Assembly: GCA_046732895.1 (NCBI GenBank)
Contig: JBKPNZ010000002.1
Location: 1-25,902 of the forward strand
From: JBKPNZ01 sp046732895
Lineage (GTDB): Bacteria; Actinomycetota; Thermoleophilia; Solirubrobacterales; 70-9
DNA length: 25,902 nt
Direction of reading: 5' to 3'
Shown here: positions 1-6,961 of the stretch, one piece after another
How the letters are laid out: the number at the start of each line of letters is the position of its first letter
How positions within the stretch are numbered: position 1 is the stretch's first letter
The notes under the pieces: model-generated
The model's database searches: none
Told to the model about the DNA's origin: nothing
Seen by the model: only the letters and a program-made list of their open reading frames with translations
Program-made: the position numbers and the translations under genes

Positions 1-432
1 ATGTCGGGCGCCACGCAGAGCGACTCGGGCCTCGCCTCAGGGCTCGTGAACACCAGCGTCCAGGTCGGGGGCGCGATCGGCCTTGCGGTGCTCGCCACCT
101 TGGCGACCGAGCGCACCGATCGGTTGCTCGCCGACGGCGAGTCCGCCGCCTCGGCGCTCAATTCCGGCTACCACCTCGCGTACCTGATCGGCGCCGGGCT
201 CGTGCTCGTCGCGATCGCCGTCGCGGTCAGCGTCCTGCGCTCACCGGCGCCCGAGGCCGCCGCGGAATCGATCCCCGCCGAGCCGGTCCCCGAGGTAGTC
301 CCGGAGCCCGCCGAGGGCCCGCCGATTCGGGCGATCCCCCTGCCGGCCGATGTCGTGCCGAGCGGCGGTTGCGTCGAAACCGGCATGCGGGTGACGATCG
401 GCTGCGGGGGCTGCGCCGCCGAGTCGCCCTAA
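1..432 (+). CDS. MFS drug exporter (DHA2-type), 3' end only
   Basis: Only the C-terminal part is present; the reading frame is open from base 1 and the true start lies left of the window. The motif DSGLASGLVNTS followed by a Gly/Ala-rich helix (VGGAIGLAVLATLA) is typical of the last-but-one helices of EmrB/QacA-like 14-helix exporters, and one further helix follows (LAYLIGAGLVLVAIAVAVSVL). The Met encoded at base 1 is therefore probably internal. After the last helix comes an unusual cytoplasmic tail of about 60 residues. It is Pro/Glu/Ala-rich and ends in a Cys-rich stretch (GGCVETG, then CGGC), which could bind a metal or simply be disordered. The gene converges on the minus-strand gene ending 10 bases downstream. 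The family call is good. The substrate cannot be inferred. Confidence 0.75.
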   Translation: MSGATQSDSGLASGLVNTSVQVGGAIGLAVLATLATERTDRLLADGESAASALNSGYHLAYLIGAGLVLVAIAVAVSVLRSPAPEAAAESIPAEPVPEVVPEPAEGPPIRAIPLPADVVPSGGCVETGMRVTIGCGGCAAESP

Positions 433-441
433 AGCGGCCGG

Positions 442-2142
442 CTACTCGACGGCGGCGCGGCGACGGCCGAGCGCCTGGTGCATACAGCGGACGGCGAGGG
501 CGCCGTCCCCGACGGCCGAAGCCACCCGCTTCGTCGAGCCGCTGCGCACATCCCCGACGGCAAAGACGTCCGGTCGAGTGGTCTCCAGAAGCAAGGGCTG
601 GCCGTCGCTTCCACCGGCATGGGCGTTAAAGCTCTGATGCCGCCGCGCGTCGTCGCCGGTGACGACGAAACCCTTGTCGTCGAGACCCACGAAGCCATCG
701 AGATCATCCGTTCGCGGGGCCGCGCCGATCATGGCGAAGACGGCCTTGGCGTCCAGGCGACGCTCGGTCTGATCGCGGTCGACGATCGTGACCGCCTCGA
801 TCTCATCGTCGCCGTGAAGGGCCTTGACCTCGCATGCCTCGTGGGTCGCGACGTTGCCGGCGTCCTCAATTCGATCGATGAGATAGCTGGACATCGTCGC
901 GCTCAACCCCCGCCGCACCACCAAGTGGATGCGCCGGGCGTGGGAGGTCAGGTTCACGACCGCCTGCCCGGCTGAGTTGCCGCCGCCGACCACGACCACG
1001 TCGTCGCCCGAGCACTGGATGGCCTCGAGGTGAGTGGCCGCGTAGTAGAGACCTCGGCCCTCGAAGCGCTCGGCTCCGTCCGCCGGCAGACGGCGATAGT
1101 CGGCGCCGACGGCGAGGACGACGAAGCGGGTGCGCAGCTGTTGGCCATCGGCAAGTACGACCGGCCGGAGGCCATCGCTCTCCGACTCGGAGAAGCGAGC
1201 GCCTTCGTGGGCGCTGGAGATGACGGCGCCGAACTTCCACGCCTGGAGCGTCGCCCTTTGCGTCAGGTCCGAGCCGGACAGACCGGTCGGAAAGCCGAGG
1301 TAGTTCTCGATTCGCGCGCTGGTCCCCGCTTGCCCCCCGGGAGCGAAGCGCTCGATGACGAGCGTCGAGATCCCCTCCGACGAAGCGTAGACGGCGGTGG
1401 CCAGCCCCGCGGGGCCCGCCCCCAGGACCACCACGTCGACGGTCCTCCCATCGACCTTGGCGCGCAGGCCGAGCTCGTCGGCGACCTGCGTGACCGTCGG
1501 GCATCGCAGGACGTTGTGGGCACGGACCAGGACCGGGCCCTCCTCGGCGCCGATTCCGAGTCGGTCGAGCAGCACCTTGCTCTCGGCGTCGGTATCGATG
1601 TCGTGCCAGCTGAACGGGACCAGGTTGCGCTCGAGCAACTCGCGGATCGCGAAGGCGTCGCCCGAAGAGCGCTTGCCGATCAGCCGCTCGAACCCGAGGC
1701 CCTGATCCTTGAGCCACTCGCGACGCACGACCATCGTGCGGAGCAGGAGATCGCCGAGCTCCGCGGCACCGGCGACGAGGCTGCGCAACGCATCGGGCGA
1801 CAGGACCAGCAGGGTGCTGTCCTCGGCAACGACGCCCCGGGCGAGCGTCGGCTCGCCGGTGAACATCGAGATGTCGCCGATGAACGTCCCCGCCTGACAC
1901 TGGGTGAAGTAGTGGTCACCGTCGGGCTGGCGGTCGATGATGTCGACGGCTCCCGATATGACCACGTAGAACGACGCATCGCGCTCCCCTTGCTCGAAGA
2001 GGACCTCCCCGGGGGAGAACGACCGGGTCTCGGCGCGCTCCGCCATCTGCTCGGTCTGAGCGTCCGTCAGGCGCGGGAACAGCGTCGGATGGTTCGGATC
2101 CAGGAAGCCCGGGGCCGGCGTCGGTGGGGTGTATCGGCTCAT
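442..2142 (-). CDS. cyclic-nucleotide-domain / thioredoxin-reductase-like flavoprotein
   Basis: The 566 residues form three modules. Residues about 20-135 are a cNMP-binding/CAP-effector fold (PGEVLFEQGERDASFYVVISG, FIGDISMFTGEP). Residues about 160-228 resemble a glutaredoxin/thioredoxin fold without an active CxxC. Residues 235-560 are a class-II pyridine-nucleotide disulfide oxidoreductase with an FAD site GAGPAG (241-246), an NAD(P) site GGGNSAG (386-392) and a second FAD motif, DVFAVGDVRSG (525-535). The redox CATC of thioredoxin reductase should follow GRG near residue 364, but the sequence there is LYYAATHLEA, so the disulfide pair is missing. It probably moves electrons from NAD(P)H to something other than thioredoxin, perhaps gated by a nucleotide ligand. 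Fusions of this kind are known as cyclic-nucleotide-binding thioredoxin-disulfide reductases. The ATG start follows the upstream gene by 22 bases, so it may be the last gene of the ArsR operon. Confidence 0.85.
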   Translation of the reverse strand: MSRYTPPTPAPGFLDPNHPTLFPRLTDAQTEQMAERAETRSFSPGEVLFEQGERDASFYVVISGAVDIIDRQPDGDHYFTQCQAGTFIGDISMFTGEPTLARGVVAEDSTLLVLSPDALRSLVAGAAELGDLLLRTMVVRREWLKDQGLGFERLIGKRSSGDAFAIRELLERNLVPFSWHDIDTDAESKVLLDRLGIGAEEGPVLVRAHNVLRCPTVTQVADELGLRAKVDGRTVDVVVLGAGPAGLATAVYASSEGISTLVIERFAPGGQAGTSARIENYLGFPTGLSGSDLTQRATLQAWKFGAVISSAHEGARFSESESDGLRPVVLADGQQLRTRFVVLAVGADYRRLPADGAERFEGRGLYYAATHLEAIQCSGDDVVVVGGGNSAGQAVVNLTSHARRIHLVVRRGLSATMSSYLIDRIEDAGNVATHEACEVKALHGDDEIEAVTIVDRDQTERRLDAKAVFAMIGAAPRTDDLDGFVGLDDKGFVVTGDDARRHQSFNAHAGGSDGQPLLLETTRPDVFAVGDVRSGSTKRVASAVGDGALAVRCMHQALGRRRAAVE

Positions 2143-2164
2143 GATCGAATGGCTTGGAGGTGGC

Positions 2165-2716
2165 CTAACCGAGGAACGCGAGCACGCGCTGCCTCAGTAG
2201 GGCGGCCGCCTCCTCGTCGTGCTCGGCGAAGTAGTGCTCGCTTCCCGGATAGACGAAGAATTCCGCTCCGGGCACCGTCTTGGCGAGTCCCTGCGCAAAG
2301 TCGAAGTCCTCGTCGCCGTCGACGATGTGCAGTTGGAGCCGCACGCCGTCCGGCCATGCCGCCGGGAAGTTGTCGCCCCACTGACCGAGGGGCAGCGCCG
2401 AGTAGCAGAGCACCGCGCCGCCGGCGCCGGGCCGCGTCTGGGCGAGCGACTGGGCCGACAGCACCCCAAGCGAGAACCCGACGTACACGAGATCGTTCGG
2501 CAGGGACTCGACTGCCGCGCGGCCGCGCTCGAGGATCGCCCCCGGGAAGCCGATCCCCTCGGCATGTGCCATGCCGTCTTCGATCGCGTCGAACGTCCGG
2601 CCGTCGAACAGATCCGGCGTGTGCACGGTGTGACCAGCGCCGCGCAGCTCTTCGGCGAACCGCCGCACGGGGTCGGTGAGCCCGAGCGCGTGGTGGAATA
2701 CGACGACCTCAGCCAT
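2165..2716 (-). CDS. dienelactone hydrolase family protein
   Basis: A 183-residue alpha/beta hydrolase of the short DLH type. The N-terminus MAEVVVFHHALGLTD carries the first strand. GFSLG (in YVGFSLGVLSAQSLA) is the nucleophile elbow; here Ser replaces the Cys of classical dienelactone hydrolases, as in many bacterial homologues. DGDED and GSEHYF near the C-terminus supply the probable Asp and His of the triad. The start chosen is the ATG at 2716, because homology-like sequence begins there and the ATG overlaps the end of the preceding SRPBCC gene by 8 bases, which implies translational coupling. A longer frame exists upstream but reads as SRPBCC antiphase sequence. The substrate is unknown; hydrolysis of a small ester or lactone is the family role. 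Confidence 0.82.
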   Translation of the reverse strand: MAEVVVFHHALGLTDPVRRFAEELRGAGHTVHTPDLFDGRTFDAIEDGMAHAEGIGFPGAILERGRAAVESLPNDLVYVGFSLGVLSAQSLAQTRPGAGGAVLCYSALPLGQWGDNFPAAWPDGVRLQLHIVDGDEDFDFAQGLAKTVPGAEFFVYPGSEHYFAEHDEEAAALLRQRVLAFLG

Positions 2717-3164
2717 CGCCTTCCGGGTGAGTCGCCTCCAGGGTGGGCTCGAGGTTGTCGAAGAGCTTGTTCCAGCCGTCCTCGTGGTCGCGCACGGCCT
2801 CATCGTCCCACAGGCCACTGTGGGTGAAGCGGACGGTGGTGACTCCGTCGTTTTCGGAGAAGTCCACCTCGATCAGCGTTTCCCTCGGGCGGTCGTCCCA
2901 GGTCCACGTGAACGCCAGACGGGTCGGGGGGTCGAGCTCGGTGTAAACGCCGCCGCCGCCGTACTCGGCGTCCTTGTGGGGGTCGCGCATGACGACCCGC
3001 ACCGTGCCGCCGACGCGCGGGTCGACCTCGGCGGCGGTCGTCTCCCAGTCGTGCCCGGCGTGCCACCAGCGGCGGAGCACCTCCTCGTTCGTGAACGCTT
3101 CAAACACCGCCTGGGCAGGCGCCTGGAAGGTGCGCTCCAGGCGCAGCATCCTGTTGTCGTTCAT
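2709..3164 (-). CDS. SRPBCC / AHSA1-type START-fold protein
   Basis: A 151-residue helix-grip protein. It begins MNDNRMLRLERTFQAPAQAV, followed by the diagnostic FEAFTNEEVLRRWW and a DPRVGGTVRVVMRDP strand pair. It ends with the long C-terminal helix (DHEDGWNKLFDNLEPTLE) found in AHSA1/polyketide-cyclase-like proteins. Such proteins bind small hydrophobic ligands and are very often encoded next to a non-metal ArsR repressor, as here. The ATG overlaps the stop of the 46-codon ORF upstream in an ATGA motif, which fixes the start. The frame extends further upstream, but that extension is Arg-rich and lies out of phase over other genes. The cellular ligand is unknown. Confidence 0.85.
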   Translation of the reverse strand: MNDNRMLRLERTFQAPAQAVFEAFTNEEVLRRWWHAGHDWETTAAEVDPRVGGTVRVVMRDPHKDAEYGGGGVYTELDPPTRLAFTWTWDDRPRETLIEVDFSENDGVTTVRFTHSGLWDDEAVRDHEDGWNKLFDNLEPTLEATHPEGDG

Positions 3165-3301
3165 CTCCCGGGCTCCCGTCGGCGTCGCTCGCGGAGGTGC
3201 ACCATAAGCCAGGCGCGCGCCAGCAGCAAGCCGGCGCCGGCGCCGGCGGACGACGTCGCGATTTCCTCCAGGGGCACGCCGCCGACGTGGGCAACGATCA
3301 C
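3161..3301 (-). CDS. small hydrophobic peptide (46 aa) within the ArsR operon
   Basis: I do not recognise a family. The ORF starts with GTG at 3301, overlapping the TGA of the DUF899 gene (GTGA). It stops with TGA at 3161-3163, overlapping the ATG of the SRPBCC gene (ATGA), so it fills the gap exactly with 4-base overlaps on both sides. The product begins VIVAHVGGVPLEEI, continues with a Gly/Ala/Leu-rich segment (SAGAGAGLLLARAWLMV) that could be one short membrane helix, and ends with a basic tail (LRERRRREPGR), which predicts a cytoplasmic C-terminus. It could be a membrane microprotein partnering the redox or START-fold proteins, or a translational-coupling spacer. The two coupled junctions are the main evidence that it is translated. 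Confidence 0.62.
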   Translation of the reverse strand: MIVAHVGGVPLEEIATSSAGAGAGLLLARAWLMVHLRERRRREPGR

Positions 3302-4053
3302 GAGCCGGAACCCGTGGTGCCTCCCTCCGAGCGCTCGATCTGCTCGTCCATTGCGCTCTTGATGGCCGCATCCGCGTCGGCCGACACTTCGTACTCGTCG
3401 TGGCGCCTCCACCACCGGTAGGGCGGGGTCTGCGGGTAGCCCTCCGGCGAGTCCTCCCACTCCTCCTGGCGCCCGAGCGCAGTGATGTCGAGGTAGGCCC
3501 AGGTGCCGCCCATCACCTCGTCACCCCGGGCATCGATGAAGTACGTGCGGAAGATCTGATCATCGTCGTCGCGGTAGAAGGCGTTGGTGCCGTGCCACTC
3601 GCCGACGCCGAAATCGGCATCGAACTCGTCGGTCAGGCTGTACCACGGGATGAGCTCCCAGCCCATCCGCGCCTTCAAGCGCTCGATGTTCTCCTGCGGA
3701 GCGCGGGAGACGAACGCCAGCGTGGTGTCGCGGGCGTTCAGGTGCGCGGGGTGGGCGACCTGGTCGGCGACCATGGAGCAGCCGAAACAGCCCTTCTCAG
3801 GCCAGCCGTCCACGCCAGGCTCGAAGAAGAACCGGTAGACGATCAGCTGCCGGCGCCCCGCGAACAGGTCGACGAGGCTCGCCGGCCCGTCCGGGCCCTC
3901 GAACCTGTAGTCCTTCTCGACGGCCATCCTCGGCATCCGGCGGCGCTCGGCGGCAAGCGCGTCGCGGGTGCGGGTGACCTCCTTCTCCTTGACCAGCAGC
4001 TTCTCACGCGCTTCGTTCCACTCCTCCGGCGACACGATCGGCGGCATCTTCAT
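3298..4053 (-). CDS. DUF899 thioredoxin-like protein
   Basis: A 251-residue member of the DUF899 family (thioredoxin-fold, AhpC/TSA-related). It opens with a charged coiled-coil-like segment (EEWNEAREKLLVKEKEVTR). The fold then runs through LIVYRFFFEPG to GCFGCSMVADQ, where Cys89 and Cys92 form a CxxC candidate redox pair. Downstream are NARDTTLAFVSRAP and WHGTNAFYRDDDDQIFRTYF, both typical of the family. The biochemical function is not established; a role in thiol or peroxide chemistry is inferred from the fold. The ATG overlaps the ArsR stop codon (ATGA), so the two are translationally coupled. The stop overlaps the GTG of the 46-codon ORF. Confidence 0.87.
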   Translation of the reverse strand: MKMPPIVSPEEWNEAREKLLVKEKEVTRTRDALAAERRRMPRMAVEKDYRFEGPDGPASLVDLFAGRRQLIVYRFFFEPGVDGWPEKGCFGCSMVADQVAHPAHLNARDTTLAFVSRAPQENIERLKARMGWELIPWYSLTDEFDADFGVGEWHGTNAFYRDDDDQIFRTYFIDARGDEVMGGTWAYLDITALGRQEEWEDSPEGYPQTPPYRWWRRHDEYEVSADADAAIKSAMDEQIERSEGGTTGSGS

Positions 4054-4361
4054 CTCGGTTCCTCCTTCAGGTAGTCGTCAACGACATCGAATAGGCGCTC
4101 CCAGAGGGCGCGCTGGCGATCCATCCAGTCGGCGGCTTCGTCGAGCGTGTAGGTATCAAGCGAAAGCCGGTGCGTTCGGCCCTCAATCTGACGCGTGACG
4201 ACCCCGGTCTCCTCGAGCACCCTCAGGTGCTTGGAGATGGCGGGCTTCGATACCCCGAAGCCGACCGTGGCGTCGCCCACCGTCGCCGGACCTGCCGCGA
4301 GGCGCTCGACGATCCCGCGTCGGATCGGGTGCGAAAGCCCCCTGAATGGATCGTTAACCAT
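4050..4361 (-). CDS. ArsR-family winged-helix repressor
   Basis: A 103-residue winged-helix protein beginning MVNDPFRGLSHPIRRGIVERL. The recognition helix is KPAISKHLRVLEETGVV and the wing follows (RQIEGRTHRLSLD). No CxC metal-binding motif is present, so it belongs to the non-metal branch commonly paired with SRPBCC genes. The ATG at 4361 is chosen because homology begins there, because a TATCGT box lies 13 bases upstream, and because the palindrome 4350-4373 covers this start. A longer frame upstream would run back into the MFS gene. It likely represses its own five-gene operon (ArsR, DUF899, 46-aa peptide, SRPBCC, DLH). The inducing signal is unknown. Confidence 0.88.
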   Translation of the reverse strand: MVNDPFRGLSHPIRRGIVERLAAGPATVGDATVGFGVSKPAISKHLRVLEETGVVTRQIEGRTHRLSLDTYTLDEAADWMDRQRALWERLFDVVDDYLKEEPR

Positions 4362-4373
4362 TGGGTTAACGAT
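4350..4373. promoter_or_regulatory. palindromic operator over the ArsR start codon
   Basis: The perfect inverted repeat ATCGTTAACC / GGTTAACGAT has 10-base arms around a 4-base centre (ATTG, 4360-4363). It covers the ArsR ATG (4359-4361), the predicted transcription start and most of the TATCGT box. A repressor bound here would block initiation of the leaderless ArsR mRNA, so autoregulation is the natural reading. The site is the only obvious palindrome near this operon. That ArsR is the binding protein is inference. Confidence 0.7.
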
Positions 4374-4374
4374 A
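4369..4374 (-). promoter_or_regulatory. -10 box of the ArsR operon (TATCGT)
   Basis: Read on the minus strand, TATCGT begins 13 bases before the A of the ArsR ATG, placing the start of transcription at or within two bases of the start codon. No Shine-Dalgarno precedes the ATG. No good -35 is seen. The same spacing recurs at eight other gene starts in this window, which supports the call. Confidence 0.5.
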
Positions 4375-4392
4375 CCACGACCGCGGAATCGC

Positions 4393-5844
4393 TCAGGCCG
4401 CGACGCGCTCCGGCTCGGCCTGGCGGGTGGGCGGCAGAGCCGCCACCTCTCGCTCGCGCGCCAGATCGTTGGCACTCCGCCTCGGCACGGCGATCGCGAA
4501 CCCGAGCGCTCCGGCGAGCGCGATCAGGCACATCACGAACGAGAGCGTGAAGCCGGAGGACGTGGGGATGCCGCCGGCACCGAGATTGCTGGCGAGGAGC
4601 GTGGCGGCGACCTGCCCGCCGAAGGCGCCCCCAAGGGTCCGGGTCACGGCGTTCATCCCGGTGGCGACGCCGGTCTGCTCCTGGCGGACGTTCTGCACGA
4701 TGAGGTTCGCCATAGCCGAGAACGAGAGCCCGATGCCGATGCCGAGCAGGCCCGCGGCGACGTAGACCTCCCATTGCTGGCTGCGGTCGGCGACGAGGAG
4801 CGCGTAGCTGGCAAGCGCGAACAGGGCGCCGCCGATCAGCGAGCCGCGGGAGCCGATGCGTCGCTCGAGGACGCCGGCCATCTGGCCGACGATCACGATC
4901 GCGAGCGTCGCGGGGAGGAGGAAGAGGCCGGCCACCGTCACCGAGGCGCCGAAGCCTCCGGTGCTCGTCGGTTCCTGGACGAGCTCGGGCAGAAGTACGA
5001 ACGAGGAGTACATCCCGACGCCGATCAGGAAGGCAACGGTATTCGTGGTCCAGACGCCGCGGATGGCCATCGTCCGCATGTCGACCAGCGGCTCGCGCGA
5101 GCGGAGCTCCTCGCGGATCCAGGCGAGGATCACGACGATCCCGCAGGCGAGGAGCCCGAGCGTCTTCGGCGAGCCCCAACCCCAGGTGCTCGTCTCGGTG
5201 ATCGCGAGGAGCACCCCCGAGATTCCGATCGTCATCAGGGCCGCGGCGCGGTAGTTGATGTCGGCCGGAGTCTTGACCGGTGACTCGGGGATGTAGCGCC
5301 GCGTGAGCCAGGCCGTGAAGAGGATGATCGCGAGCGGGCACCAGAAGAGCCAGTGGTAGGAGAGGTTCTCGGTGACCACACCGGCGAAGACGACGCCGGC
5401 GCCGCCGCCGATGCCGAGCAGTGAGGAGACGAGGCCGATCGCCCCCGGCACGCGCTCGTTCGGGAACTCGTCGCGGATGATCGAGAAGGCGAGCGGGAAG
5501 ATGCCACCGCCGGCACCCTGGATGACTCGGCCGAGAATCATCAGCCACAGCGACGAGGCGATCGCCGAGATCAGGGTGCCGAGCGCGAGCAACAGCAGCA
5601 CGATCATCAGCAGGCGCTCCTTGCCGTACATGTCGCCGAGCCGGCCGATGATCGGAGTCGCCACCGAAGCGCTCAGGAGGAACGCCGTGAGGACCCAGCC
5701 GACGGCGCTCTCGGAGGTGTGGAGTGAGTCCTGGATCTGTGGCAGGGCGGGGACGACCAGCGACTGCAGGAGCGCGTAGGAGATCCCGCCGAAGGACAGG
5801 ACGGCGAGGATGATTCGCGGGCTCGGCGTGGAGACGCGTTGCAC
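4393..5844 (-). CDS. MFS multidrug exporter, DHA2 (14-TM) family
   Basis: The 483 residues make up about fourteen membrane helices. Motif A is clear in the loop after helix 2 (GRLGDMYGKERLL). Motif C-like Gly-rich sequence (GLVSSLLGIGGGAGVVFAG) lies in helix 5, marking a drug:H+ antiporter. The late motif GVATGMNAVTRTLGGAFGG is typical of DHA2 proteins. The start is set at GTG 5844 rather than the longer GTG at 5877. A TATGGT box lies 14 bases before 5844, no Shine-Dalgarno is present, and the extra 11 residues would overlap the operator region. The gene diverges from marR, the usual layout for a MarR-controlled exporter. The C-terminus is a soluble, charged tail (RREREVAALPP region). The substrate is unknown. 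Confidence 0.88.
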   Translation of the reverse strand: MQRVSTPSPRIILAVLSFGGISYALLQSLVVPALPQIQDSLHTSESAVGWVLTAFLLSASVATPIIGRLGDMYGKERLLMIVLLLLALGTLISAIASSLWLMILGRVIQGAGGGIFPLAFSIIRDEFPNERVPGAIGLVSSLLGIGGGAGVVFAGVVTENLSYHWLFWCPLAIILFTAWLTRRYIPESPVKTPADINYRAAALMTIGISGVLLAITETSTWGWGSPKTLGLLACGIVVILAWIREELRSREPLVDMRTMAIRGVWTTNTVAFLIGVGMYSSFVLLPELVQEPTSTGGFGASVTVAGLFLLPATLAIVIVGQMAGVLERRIGSRGSLIGGALFALASYALLVADRSQQWEVYVAAGLLGIGIGLSFSAMANLIVQNVRQEQTGVATGMNAVTRTLGGAFGGQVAATLLASNLGAGGIPTSSGFTLSFVMCLIALAGALGFAIAVPRRSANDLAREREVAALPPTRQAEPERVAA

Positions 5845-5852
5845 GATGCATG

Positions 5853-5903
5853 ACCATAGCAGATCATTTGTTGCCACAAAGGATTTGTTCGTGCTAACTT
5901 TGT
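5853..5903. promoter_or_regulatory. divergent MFS/marR promoter-operator region
   Basis: Repeated boxes lie between the two divergent starts: TTTGT (5867-5871), ACAAA (5876-5880), TTTGT (5884-5888) and TTTGT (5899-5903). The first two form an inverted repeat with a 4-base spacer and the second and third form another with a 3-base spacer. The leftward -10 is TATGGT (5858 to 5853). A rightward promoter reads TTGCCA (5871-5876), 18 bases, TAACTT (5895-5900). The boxes overlap both promoters, so one bound MarR dimer could silence both genes. The binding protein is inferred from position. Confidence 0.55.
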
Positions 5904-5907
5904 GCGA

Positions 5908-6408
5908 GTGTCAACGAAGACCGAACAGAGGACTCCACCGGGAATCGCCAAGCGCTGGCCGACCCTGCTCCTGATCAAGTTGGGTCGGATCACGATGCAC
6001 CGCTTCACTGAGGCGCTCAAGCCCTTCGGCATCCGCCCGCGGCATGTGGCGGCGCTCATCGAGCTCCGCGACAGCGGGGAGCTAACCCAGCAATCGCTGT
6101 CAGCGCGCCTGCACGTCGACCCCACCAACCTGGTCGAGATCCTCAACGACCTCGAGGAGCGCGGGTATGCGACGCGCCGCCGCGACCCCGCGGATCGCCG
6201 ACGTCACCTCGTCGAGGCCTCGAAGAAGGGCATTGCCGTGATCGAGAAGGTCTCGGAGGTGATGGATGGGGTGGAGGATGGCCTTCTCGATGGCCTCGAG
6301 CCCGCCGAGCGCGCGGAGCTCGAGGCGCACCTGACCTCGATCTGGGAGGTCAGCGGCGGTTACGAGGCCTGGTCCCAGGCCGCCGAGGCCGACGACAAGG
6401 CTGCGTAG
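5908..6408 (+). CDS. MarR-family transcriptional regulator
   Basis: A 166-residue winged-helix regulator. The N-terminal dimer helix is followed by FGIRPRHVAALIELRDSGELTQQSLSARL, a recognition helix (DPTNLVEILNDLEERGYATRR) and the wing RDPADRRRHLVEASKKG, which is the DRR.hxl signature of MarR. GTG 5908 is preferred over GTG 5902 because TAACTT begins 13 bases upstream, giving a leaderless mRNA; both are in frame. It probably represses the divergent MFS exporter and itself, with release by a phenolic or drug-like ligand, as known for the family. The cupin gene follows after 4 bases and is likely co-transcribed. Confidence 0.87.
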   Translation: MSTKTEQRTPPGIAKRWPTLLLIKLGRITMHRFTEALKPFGIRPRHVAALIELRDSGELTQQSLSARLHVDPTNLVEILNDLEERGYATRRRDPADRRRHLVEASKKGIAVIEKVSEVMDGVEDGLLDGLEPAERAELEAHLTSIWEVSGGYEAWSQAAEADDKAA

Positions 6409-6412
6409 GGCG

Positions 6413-6961
6413 GTGCCGGAGGCTCCGCTCGAGGAGACCGGACTGGGCCTCGTCCCGGCCGGCGAGGGGTGGTTCGTCCTGAATGCGCGCGAGGCCCAGT
6501 GGCGCTACCGGGAGGGCCGCGGATACCGCCTGCCCTTCGAGGGGGACATCGAGTTCCCGCAGGTAGGCATCAGCCTGTTCGTGCTGGCGCCGGGTGAGCC
6601 GATCGGGATGTACCACTGGGAGGCCGATCAGGAGGACTTCCTCGTGGTCTCCGGCCGCTGCCTGCTGCTCATCGAGGGCGAGGAGCGCCCTTTGGAGCAG
6701 TGGGACTTCGTGCACTGCCCCGCCGATGCGAGCCACATGATCGTCGGCGGCGGGGATGGCCCGTCGGTCGTGCTCGCGGTCGGCGCCCGTGAGCACCAGG
6801 ACGAGCCGGGGTGGGGCGGCTACCCGGTGGACGACGCTGCCCTTCGCCACGGGGCCGGCGTCGAGGAGGAGACGACCGAGGCGGAGCAGGCATACGCGCG
6901 CTTCCCGGATCCCGAGGCCGCCCCGTATCCGGACGGCTCCCTGCCGTCCGACGACTCCTAG
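6413..6961 (+). CDS. cupin-domain protein
   Basis: The 182 residues carry a single central cupin barrel. Motif 1 reads GMYHWEADQEDFLVVSG. His68 and Glu74 are present, but the second His of HxH is replaced by Glu70, so metal binding may be altered. Motif 2 reads WDFVHCPADASHMIVGG with His108. The C-terminal 50 residues are acidic and probably flexible. The GTG start lies 4 bases after the marR stop, which implies one transcript. It may be an enzyme or a ligand-binding protein linked to the same inducer as the exporter. Its stop codon (TAG, 6959-6961) overlaps the stop codon of the convergent GST gene within one CTAG. Confidence 0.82.
   Translation: MPEAPLEETGLGLVPAGEGWFVLNAREAQWRYREGRGYRLPFEGDIEFPQVGISLFVLAPGEPIGMYHWEADQEDFLVVSGRCLLLIEGEERPLEQWDFVHCPADASHMIVGGGDGPSVVLAVGAREHQDEPGWGGYPVDDAALRHGAGVEEETTEAEQAYARFPDPEAAPYPDGSLPSDDS

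Noticed and set aside
1030..2679. Long plus-strand open frame of about 549 codons
   Set aside because: It lies antisense to the flavoprotein and hydrolase genes, has Arg/Glu-rich composition and no motif. The opposite strand has clear domains.
4223..5857. Minus-strand frame of about 544 codons overlapping the MFS gene
   Set aside because: It is the MFS gene read one base out of phase: Arg/Pro/His-rich and with no membrane helices.
5844..5877. Longer start of the MFS gene at GTG 5877
   Set aside because: It would place the N-terminus across the operator boxes. The TATGGT box fits the GTG at 5844.
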